Made by a program: the position numbers and the translations under genes. From contig NZ_JAOVZR010000001.1 of NCBI RefSeq assembly GCF_026619415.1, positions 3,704,501 to 3,768,500 of the forward strand: DNA of 64,000 nucleotides, in the 5' to 3' direction. The DNA is from Hoeflea algicola. Its GTDB lineage: Bacteria > Pseudomonadota > Alphaproteobacteria > Rhizobiales > Rhizobiaceae. The notes below the pieces were generated by a model. That model was not told where the DNA came from. It did not search any database and worked only from the letters and a program-made list of their open reading frames with translations. Below, piece by piece: positions 55,288 to 62,568 of this stretch. The stretch's first letter is position 1. Each line of letters begins with the position of its first letter.

Positions 55288-55717
55288 TACTAACCCCTTC
55301 GTTCGATGAAATTCCGCGAATTCGTGCAGTGCGAGCTATCGTGTCCGCCAGCGAAACGCTTGTTGATTTTGAGCCCGTCGGCACCACTGGCGGAGTGACG
55401 CGCTGTTCAACTGTAGCGTGCCAGGAAGCTCGTAGATTTGGTTCAGACCGGCGTCTTCCAGATGACGCATGTGCCGCCGCCCGCGAGCAAAGTGCCCGCA
55501 GCACGCCGGCATTTACGACGTTACCCTTACGCGAACGCAAACCCTCACTTGCCATGAGCGAGGCAATCTGGTCCCACGTTGCGCCGCCTTCCCTAAGGAA
55601 CTCGAAAAAAGCAATATGATCGCTGACAACTCGACTCAACGAGCGAGGCCCAAGTATCCCTTGCGCGGCCCTCGCAACTAATCTTGCTTGCGCTCTCAAA
55701 TTCTTCATGTTGTTCAT
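55190..55717 (-). CDS. Putative small HTH DNA-binding protein
   Basis: A 175-residue frame from MNNMKNLRAQARLVARAAQG. Residues ~25-70 (VSDHIAFFEFLREGGATWDQ then IASLMASEGLRSRKG) match the pattern of small plasmid/element proteins with a helix-turn-helix. The frame then runs 98 bases into the next gene, an unusually long overlap, so the true C-terminus may be shorter. It could be the element's regulator of the shared motif, which is an inference. Confidence 0.45.
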   Translation of the reverse strand: MNNMKNLRAQARLVARAAQGILGPRSLSRVVSDHIAFFEFLREGGATWDQIASLMASEGLRSRKGNVVNAGVLRALCSRAAAHASSGRRRSEPNLRASWHATVEQRVTPPVVPTGSKSTSVSLADTIARTARIRGISSNEGVSNDETCDQGNAFRPRNGDWERCPGVRLYAAGAG

Positions 55718-56141
55718 ATAGAAACTGTGACGCGCAAATTGATCGGCGACAAGTAGTCTAATTGAATTTATGATTTTCAAAATCTTACAAATATTTGCAA
55801 GTTGCTTCAAAATGTTACATTCACACCTGTGCATCATTGGATGGCGCCGGCCTGGCAGGAACTTCTTCGACGTTTAGCAACCTTCAAAGTCGGGATGCGG
55901 TCATCGTTCCGGCCTCGTTAAAGCGGAACGATTGTCCGCAGGGCCCTAATGGCAGTCCGCTGATCTGGATCTATTCATCTTGGTCGTGCCCGAAGCACGT
56001 GCACATGTTCAGATTTCCCGGATCGTTGGTCCTTCGACCGGTTGCCGTTATGTCGTCGTCGCTCTCACCATTGCCCCACCCCTCGACGCCCTTCGGGCTC
56101 GCCGCCTATTTCTTCACGGAAAATCTCCACCGCGCGTGGCA
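55718..56141. other. Junction region between mobile element and catabolic cluster
   Basis: 424 bases without a credible gene. The first 90 are very A/T rich and probably hold the promoter of the HTH-like gene. The rest is of ordinary composition. The right end of the element may lie here, but no repeat of the tRNA 3' end is visible. Confidence 0.4.
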
Positions 56142-57590
56142 TTAAACACTTAGGCATACGTATTTGAGTTCCAGAAATTCTTCCATTCCGTAGCGGGAGC
56201 CTTCTCGTCCGAGCCCTGAGGCCTTGACGCCTCCAAAGGGAGCTTCGGCTGTTGAAATCAACCCTGTGTTGACACCGACCATCCCGTATTCGAGCGCTTC
56301 AGCGACCCGGAATACACGCGACAGGTCGCTGGCATAGAAATAGGAAGCAAGCCCAAACTCCGTGTCGTTCGCCTGCCGGATGACGTCGGCTTCATCCGTG
56401 AAACGAAACAGCGGAGCCACGGGACCGAATGTCTCCTCCCTGGCAATGAGCATGTCGGCTGTCACGTCGGTCAGCACCGTCGGCTGGAAGAAGGTTCCGC
56501 CACGTTCGTGTCGCGCTCCGCCAAGCATCAAATTGGCGCCCAAGGATCGTGCGTCCGCGATGTGTTCCTCCACTTTCTCGACCGCTGCCTTGTCGATCAA
56601 TGGACCTAACACTACGCCGGGCTCCATTCCGTCGCCCACTTTCAGTTCGGCAATCGCCTTGCATAGCTTGGCGGAATAGGCTTCGAAAACGCTGTCCTGA
56701 ACATAAATCCGGTTCGCACAAACGCAGGTCTGCCCGTTGTTGCGAAACTTGGAGATCAGCGTTCCTTCGACCGCGGCATCGAGATCAGCGTCATCGAAAA
56801 CCACAAAAGGCGCATTGCCGCCCAGTTCCAGTCCCATCTTCTTGATCGTGGCCGCGCTCTGGCGCATCAGTTCCGCACCGATCTCGGTAGATCCGGTAAA
56901 GGTCACTTTGCGCACTAGGGAATTCGCGGTCATTTCACCACCGATTTCACGCGCCGGGCCAGTAATTACGCTGAAAAGCTCGAGGGGAATACCCGCGCGC
57001 TCGGCTAGAACGGCAAGCGCTATCGCTGAAAACGGTGTCTGTGAGGCCGGCTTCAGCACCACGCCGCAGCCCGCGCCGAGTGCGGGCGCGACCTTGCGCG
57101 TGATCATGGCGTTCGGGAAATTCCACGGCGTTATCGCCGCCACCACGCCGATCGGCTGCTTCATCACCAGAATGCGTTTATCCTTCTGATGGCCGGGGAT
57201 GATATCCCCGTAGATGCGGCGTGTTTCCTCGGCGAACCACTCGACGAAACTTGCTCCGTAGGTGATCTCGCCTGCCGCCTCGGTCAGCGGTTTTCCCTGC
57301 TCAAGGGTGAGAATTTCGGCGAGGTCGTCCTTGTTGGCCATGATCAGTTCGAACCAGCGCCGCAGCAGGCCTGAACGCTCCTTGGCCGTGCGCTCGCTCC
57401 ACGGTTCCATGGCCCGCTTCGCAGCCTCGATCGCCTCGCGGGCCTCGCCGGCGCCCAGTTGCGGCACGCGCCCAAGCACCGCACCCGTCGCCGGGTTGAC
57501 CACGTCCAGGCCGGGGCCTGCGGTGGCCTCAATCCATTTTCCGCCGACCGGTGCGGCCTGCCTGAAAAGTGATTTATCCTTCAATGCCAT
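56142..57590 (-). CDS. Succinate-semialdehyde-type dehydrogenase (NAD(P)+)
   Basis: A 482-residue aldehyde dehydrogenase. Catalytic Cys289 lies in FRNNGQTCVCANRIYVQ and Glu255 in KKMGLELGGNAPFVVF. Cofactor-binding ITPWNFPNAMITRKVAPALG and FTGSTEIGAELMRQSA are present. The set, with the double-Cys TCVCANR, is typical of GabD-type enzymes that oxidise succinate semialdehyde. Last gene of the minus-strand catabolic cluster. Confidence 0.92.
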   Translation of the reverse strand: MALKDKSLFRQAAPVGGKWIEATAGPGLDVVNPATGAVLGRVPQLGAGEAREAIEAAKRAMEPWSERTAKERSGLLRRWFELIMANKDDLAEILTLEQGKPLTEAAGEITYGASFVEWFAEETRRIYGDIIPGHQKDKRILVMKQPIGVVAAITPWNFPNAMITRKVAPALGAGCGVVLKPASQTPFSAIALAVLAERAGIPLELFSVITGPAREIGGEMTANSLVRKVTFTGSTEIGAELMRQSAATIKKMGLELGGNAPFVVFDDADLDAAVEGTLISKFRNNGQTCVCANRIYVQDSVFEAYSAKLCKAIAELKVGDGMEPGVVLGPLIDKAAVEKVEEHIADARSLGANLMLGGARHERGGTFFQPTVLTDVTADMLIAREETFGPVAPLFRFTDEADVIRQANDTEFGLASYFYASDLSRVFRVAEALEYGMVGVNTGLISTAEAPFGGVKASGLGREGSRYGMEEFLELKYVCLSV

Positions 57591-57637
57591 GGTGTCTGTC
57601 CTTCACGATAACGTTTTTGAGAAATCCCGTATGGGCA

Positions 57638-58679
57638 TCATATTTCGCCGAGGATTTCGGCGCGAATGGTTTCGGTACCGGCGGTTTCGGCGCCCGTTCC
57701 GATTCCACGGGCGCAGACCCTTTCCAACGCCCCCGTGATCGTCGCCGCCAAACCGGGCTGGCCAAGATGTTCGAACATCATGGCTGCAGACCATATCGCC
57801 GCCATCGGATTCTGCAAGTCCTTTTCCGGCGATATCGGGCGCTGAACCATGAACCGGCTCGAACATCGAAGGGGATCGGCCGGTCGGATCGACATTGGCG
57901 GAAGCGGCGTAACCCAAGCCACCCTGAATGGCCGCGCCGATATCGGACAGTATGTCACCGAACAGATTGGATGCGACGACGACATCCAATGTCTCGGGCG
58001 CGATGATCATCCGCGCGGCCAGGGCGTCCACATGATAGCTATGCACCTCGACATCGGCATATTCAGTGGCCAAAAGCCGGGTGACGTCGTCCCAGAACAC
58101 CATCGAATGGCGCTGTGCGTTCGACTTGGTGACCGACGCAAGGCGCTTCCCGCGCTTGCGTGCCATCTCGAATCCGTAGCGGAGGATTCGCTCGACGCCT
58201 TGTCGGGTGAAGATCGAGGTTTCGACGGCAACCTCGTCCCGAGTGCCGCGATGGATCCGACCACCAGCGCCGGCATATTCTCCCTCGGTGTTCTCGCGGA
58301 TGCACAGGATATCGATTTCTTTCGAGCGCAACGGACCTACTATTCCCGGCAGCAGGCGGTGCGGCCTAATATTCGCGTAAAGATCGAACTCCTTGCGAAT
58401 TCGCAGCAGCAGTCCGTGCAGGGAAACGTCGTCGGGAACCTTGGCCGGCCAGCCGATCGCACCGAGCAGGACCGCATCGAAACGCCGCAGCGTGTCGATG
58501 CCGTCTTCCGGCATCATGAACCCGTTCTTGAGGTAGTAGTCGCAGGACCAGGGAAACGACGTGCTCGACAAGGAAATCCCGCACTTGCTGGCAGCGGCAA
58601 GCGAAACCTCCCAGGCAATCGAGGTTACCTCAACCCCCACACCATCGCCCGGTATGATCGCTATGTTCAAGGCCGTCAT
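57638..58679 (-). pseudogene. Tartrate-dehydrogenase-like gene with a +1 frameshift near its 3' end
   Basis: The frame from ATG 58679 codes for a beta-decarboxylating dehydrogenase: AIIPGDGVGVEV, FDAVLLGAIGWPAKVPDD, ILCIRENTEGEYAGAGGRIH, SVTKSNAQRHSMVFWDDV and MFEPVHGSAPDIAGKGLA. After GKGLA the family continuation (NPMAAIWSAAMMFEHLG... to EILGEI and a stop at 57638) lies in another frame. One extra G on the minus strand (C at 57812) explains this exactly. As it stands, translation instead runs to 57603 with a nonsense basic tail. Loss of the last ~57 residues, part of the dimer/active-site region, probably inactivates it, unless it is a sequencing error. Confidence 0.85.
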
Positions 58680-58758
58680 GTCTTCGTTTCCTCTCCCGCG
58701 CTGGAGACCGTCTCCGGCGCGGCTTCGCTAAATTCGATGATTTGAGATTGGTCGGTGT

Positions 58759-59505
58759 TCAGATAGTCGTTCCGCCATCCGTGCTGAGGATATTACCGGT
58801 CGAGAAACTTGCCTGAAATGCGACGAAACTGATGAAGGCGGCGATCTCTTCGGGAGCGCCCATGCGTTTCAACGGAATTTTGCCGATGATCTCGTCGCGG
58901 GTCTGCTGGCTGCCGCCGAACCATTCGAATTCGGATTCCATCATCGGTGTGTCGATCGGGCCGGGGCATACGCAATTGACACGCACGGTTGGCGCGAGTT
59001 CCAGTGCAAAGGCGCGTGTCAGGCCCACCACGCCGGATTTGGCCGCACAGTAATGGGAATACATAGGCGCGCCCTTGAACGACAGGTCGGAGCCGATGCT
59101 GACGATGCTGCCATGTCCCTGCTGCTTCATGCGCAGGCCCGATTCCCGCATCATGTAGAAAGAGCCCGAGAGATTAACGTCAATCTGCTCACGCCACCGC
59201 TCCACCGTCATGTCTTCAATCGATGCGGGCGTCAGGACGCCTGCGGCATGGACAAGGACATCAACGCTGCCCAACTGAGCCCATGCCAGTTCGCTGGCCT
59301 TGGCAATTGACGCAGGATCGGCCATGTCACCGGCAATCGCCGTGGCCTTTGCGGGTAGCTCGCCTGCCAGCGCAGCGAGTTTCTTCTCGCTTCTGCCGAT
59401 GATGGCAAGCTCCACGCCCTGCTCGGATAAATAACGCGCCGTAGCGTTGCCGATGCCCGAACTGGCCCCGGTTACGATGGCCTTCTTACCCTCCAGATTT
59501 GTCAT
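58759..59505 (-). CDS. Short-chain dehydrogenase/reductase
   Basis: A 248-residue classical SDR. Cofactor motif AIVTGASSGIGNATARYL, then VHAAGVL, catalytic Ser in GSIVSIGSDLSFKG and YSHYCAAKSG with Tyr and Lys. NCVCPGPIDTPMMESEF and the C-terminal STGNILSTDGGTTI are usual. It oxidises or reduces an alcohol/ketone with NAD(P). Spacing to neighbours is 75-80 bases on the same strand, consistent with one operon. Confidence 0.92.
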   Translation of the reverse strand: MTNLEGKKAIVTGASSGIGNATARYLSEQGVELAIIGRSEKKLAALAGELPAKATAIAGDMADPASIAKASELAWAQLGSVDVLVHAAGVLTPASIEDMTVERWREQIDVNLSGSFYMMRESGLRMKQQGHGSIVSIGSDLSFKGAPMYSHYCAAKSGVVGLTRAFALELAPTVRVNCVCPGPIDTPMMESEFEWFGGSQQTRDEIIGKIPLKRMGAPEEIAAFISFVAFQASFSTGNILSTDGGTTI

Positions 59506-59580
59506 TTTCTTTCCCTTCCATGACTTCCGTTTAACGTGTGGCTTCGATGGGCAGGTCGATTGCCGACACCATCAAAGCGC

Positions 59581-61179
59581 TCAGATGGTGCCCTCTCGCA
59601 GGAAATGTGCCAAACGCTCCCCGATCATGATGCAGTTGGCATTCAGGTTCCCGCTGACGATTATCGGCATGATCGAGGCGTCGGCTACATAGAGGCCCTC
59701 AAGCCCATGCACCGCCAGGCGATCGTCCACGACGGCCATTGCATCGGAGCCCATCTTGCAGGTGCCGGCAGGGTGATAAATGCCGATTGCCGTACGCCGG
59801 ACGTGATCGCGCCATTCGTCGTCCTTCTGGACCCGGGCGCCCGGGAACATCTCGCCGGTGACGAAGGACGCCAATGGATTCGTGCTGAATATCCGCCGCA
59901 TCAGTTTGGCGCCGGCGACTAGCGTGTCGATATCGCGCTCGTCGCCAAAAAGGTTCGATTGAACACAGGGCTGGTCACGGAAGTCGCCGGAGCGAAGCGT
60001 AATCTCACCGCGAGAATACGGCCGATGGATGTTGGTGATGCCGGTCACGGCCGGTCGGTCGAACATGATCGGCCCGTCTTCGCCGAAGTCATATCCCACC
60101 GGGGTGAAATGATACTGGATATCACAGCGCGCTAGCTCTGGCTTGGAACGGGTAAAGCCTATGACGTGGGTGTCGGGCGTACTGCCGGGGCCGCGACCAA
60201 GAAACAACCACTGTGCGCCGAAGATCGCCTTATGGATCAGGTTCGTCTGGACGTTGTAGGTCGGCCTGTTGACGTATGCGGTATGATTGGTTCCGGGGTG
60301 ATCCTGAAAGTTCTTGCCGACACCGGCAAGGTCGTGCAGCGGCGTTATTCCATGTTCCCGCAAGTGTTGCGCCGGGCCAACGCCTGAAAGCATCAGAATC
60401 TGCGGCGACGCCAATGCGCCGGCCGAAAGGATCACGCCGCGCCGTGCGCGGAGCGTGCAGGTGCGCCCACCCTGCTCATACTCGACGCCTGTCGCCTTCT
60501 TTCCGTCGAGCAGGACGCGCTTGACCCAGGCATGGGTGCGGACATCGAGATTCTTGCGCGACTTGGCGGGCCACAGATAGGCACGGGCCGAACTGCAGCG
60601 GCGACCGCGGATTTGCGTCGCCTGCGTGAAGCCGATCCCATCGTTGGGCGGCCGGTTGATATCGGCGGTTCTGCGCAACCCACACTGCACTGCCGCTTCC
60701 AGAAACGCCTCGGAGATACGATGGCTGGTACGTAGGTTGGAAACCTTGAGCGGCCCGCCGACACCGTGATATTCATCCTCGCCGTTCTCATTGTCCTCCG
60801 CCTTGCGAAAGAAGGGCAGGACGCTTTGGAAATCCCAGTTGCGGTTGCCCAGTGTGGCCCAGTCGTCGAAGTCCTGCGGCTGGCCGCGCACGTAAAGCAT
60901 TCCGTTGATCGAACTCGATCCGCCCAGCGTCTTGCCTCGAGGCATGTCATCGCGGCGGCCATGGCGCGTGGGGTCGGCTTCTCCCTTTATGCACCAGTCG
61001 TATTTTTTGTTTCCGATCGCATAGAGATAGCTGGCCGCCGGCATCTGGATGAAAAGGCTCTTATCCGACCCGCCGGCTTCCAGAAGGACGACACGAGTAC
61101 GGCCATCCTCGGACAGGCGCGCGGCAATGGTAGCTCCCGAAGAGCCGGCTCCAATGACGATGTAGTCTGCTTCGTTCAA
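59581..61179 (-). CDS. GMC-family FAD alcohol dehydrogenase
   Basis: A 532-residue flavoprotein. I start it at TTG 61179 because GGGAGG lies 5 bases upstream and the product then opens with NEADYIVIGAGSSGATIAAR, the normal GMC start; a longer frame adds ~31 atypical residues. GMC signature 1 is GGSSSINGMLYVRGQPQDFD and signature 2 GVILSAGALASPQILMLSGV. The active-site His lie in YHPAGTCKMGSDA and in SGNLNANCIMIGERLAHFL with Asn. Relatives oxidise choline, polyethylene glycol or other primary alcohols. Confidence 0.93.
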   Translation of the reverse strand: MNEADYIVIGAGSSGATIAARLSEDGRTRVVLLEAGGSDKSLFIQMPAASYLYAIGNKKYDWCIKGEADPTRHGRRDDMPRGKTLGGSSSINGMLYVRGQPQDFDDWATLGNRNWDFQSVLPFFRKAEDNENGEDEYHGVGGPLKVSNLRTSHRISEAFLEAAVQCGLRRTADINRPPNDGIGFTQATQIRGRRCSSARAYLWPAKSRKNLDVRTHAWVKRVLLDGKKATGVEYEQGGRTCTLRARRGVILSAGALASPQILMLSGVGPAQHLREHGITPLHDLAGVGKNFQDHPGTNHTAYVNRPTYNVQTNLIHKAIFGAQWLFLGRGPGSTPDTHVIGFTRSKPELARCDIQYHFTPVGYDFGEDGPIMFDRPAVTGITNIHRPYSRGEITLRSGDFRDQPCVQSNLFGDERDIDTLVAGAKLMRRIFSTNPLASFVTGEMFPGARVQKDDEWRDHVRRTAIGIYHPAGTCKMGSDAMAVVDDRLAVHGLEGLYVADASIMPIIVSGNLNANCIMIGERLAHFLREGTI

Positions 61180-61517
61180 GATCGCCTCCCCACACGCATT
61201 TGCCGTGGCCGCCCCAGGAATTGGGGTCGCCATCGAGCAGGCGACCTGCCGGCTCCATTTTGTCGGGAGCATCGATCAAAGCGCAGGATCGCAACCGTAA
61301 GGATATCTTTTGCGGTCACTTCGCCTTCATCATGCGCGACTGTCCCAGCTTCGCTGCCGACGCCAACGACTCTGAAGAGGGTAAAGCCCTCATTCCCTTT
61401 GGGGGTAGCATTTTTTACAAGAGACGATATATCGGCTGATCCGATAGCTTGAGGATGACGCTTGCCCGTGGGCGTCGATCCCGCCAAAGCGGTCAACGGT
61501 TTGATGGAGCCTATGCA
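61180..61517. promoter_or_regulatory. Divergent control region between GMC gene and LysR gene
   Basis: 338 bases between divergently read genes. It has a hairpin CCCCA/TGGGG near the GMC start (61215-61229 area) and a palindrome CGATATATCG (61425-61434) about 85 bases before the LysR ATG, a possible LysR-type binding site. No promoter is clear enough to name. Confidence 0.4.
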
Positions 61518-62420
61518 ATGCATTTCACTTTTAGGCAGTTGCAGTACTTTGTTCATGCCGCTGAACTTGGAACGATCTCGGGGGCCGCTGCTGCGGTGCG
61601 GATATCGCAGTCGGCGATCACTGAGAGTATTCGCCAACTCGAAGGTCAAGTCGGCACCATGCTTTTCGAGCGCCATGCGCGCGGAATTGCCCTTACTTAC
61701 GAGGGACACAGGTTCCTGCGCTACGCAAAACTTATCCTTGCTACGATCAAGGATGCGCAAGACGCCTTTACGGTGCAGAGCAAGCAGGTATCGGGCGTGT
61801 TGCGCCTTGGAGTAACCAGTCTCGTAGCTGGCTATTTTCTTACAGATATTCTTGCCCGGTTCCGGCGTGTCTTTCCTGATGTTTCAGTTGAGGTGGTAGA
61901 GGACCACCGAAGGTTCATAGAGCATCTTCTGATAAGCGGCGAATTGCAATTGGCGCTCATGGTCACCTCCAATATCGAGGAGCCCTTCGCCCTCTCTCGC
62001 GATCCACTCATGCGCTCGCGGTACAGGGTTTGGGTTTCTCCCAAAAACCCTTTGGCTGATAAAAGCCTTGTTCGGCCATCGGATTTGCGTGGCCAAAAAC
62101 TCGTTCTTCTAGCGGTCGATGACCTGATGGAATCGATATCTGGTTGGCTGGGGCGCGAGCAACTCATGGATAAGGTGTTCCTGCGTACAACCTCGGTAGA
62201 GGCGGTGCGCAGTCTCGTTGGTGCGGATGCGGGTGTCGCGATCATGCCCGATCTGGCTTTTCGCCCTTATACTCTTGAGGGCGACAGGCTGGAGGCCCGC
62301 TCGATCGATGGCCTGTCTACAACGCTCGATGTCGGTCTCGTGTGGCGGCAAGGTTCGCCCGACACGGACCAGGCCGAAATTTTCAAGACCGTTGCCAAGG
62401 ATTACAACGCCAGGCGCTGA
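61518..62420 (+). CDS. LysR-family transcription regulator
   Basis: A 300-residue regulator, starting at MHFTFRQLQYFVHAAELGTI (ATG 61518). The N-terminal winged HTH is SGAAAAVRISQSAITESIRQ then LEGQVGTMLFERHARG. The effector domain begins near SGVLRLGVTSLVAGYFLTDI. It is divergent from the GMC gene and upstream of an aldehyde dehydrogenase gene, so it probably controls both directions in response to a pathway compound. Confidence 0.94.
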   Translation: MHFTFRQLQYFVHAAELGTISGAAAAVRISQSAITESIRQLEGQVGTMLFERHARGIALTYEGHRFLRYAKLILATIKDAQDAFTVQSKQVSGVLRLGVTSLVAGYFLTDILARFRRVFPDVSVEVVEDHRRFIEHLLISGELQLALMVTSNIEEPFALSRDPLMRSRYRVWVSPKNPLADKSLVRPSDLRGQKLVLLAVDDLMESISGWLGREQLMDKVFLRTTSVEAVRSLVGADAGVAIMPDLAFRPYTLEGDRLEARSIDGLSTTLDVGLVWRQGSPDTDQAEIFKTVAKDYNARR

Positions 62421-62568
62421 TTCCTGACCTATCCATAAAACCGATACCTCGTAGCAGGCATTTCGGATTTTCCCTTTTGTCCCCACCGAGCCAGACTAAG
62501 TGCATCGGGTGGCGTCATTCGGCAATCGCCAATGCCGCTTCCTAGGAAATCGGTCAGGGAGACATTGC

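Larger units (their letters stand above)
43824..55837. mobile_element. Integrative mobilisable element at tRNA-Arg (right end not defined)
   Basis: A block of minus-strand genes from a serine recombinase at the tRNA to an HTH-like gene near 55.7 kb. Together they make an integration and mobilisation module: recombinase, MobF relaxase, VirD4-like coupling protein, ParA-like ATPase and C5-methyltransferase. No type IV secretion channel genes are present, so transfer would need a helper. The left end is at or inside the tRNA 3' end. I could not find a second copy of the tRNA end, so the right end is a guess placed before the catabolic genes. Confidence 0.8.

Noticed and set aside
55718..55800. 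Possible fourth copy of the shared motif before the HTH-like gene
   Set aside because: Only a short partial resemblance (TCTAATTGA), too weak to count.
55795..56145. Plus-strand frame in the junction region
   Set aside because: Begins in A/T-rich leader sequence, has no ribosome site and no coherent protein character.
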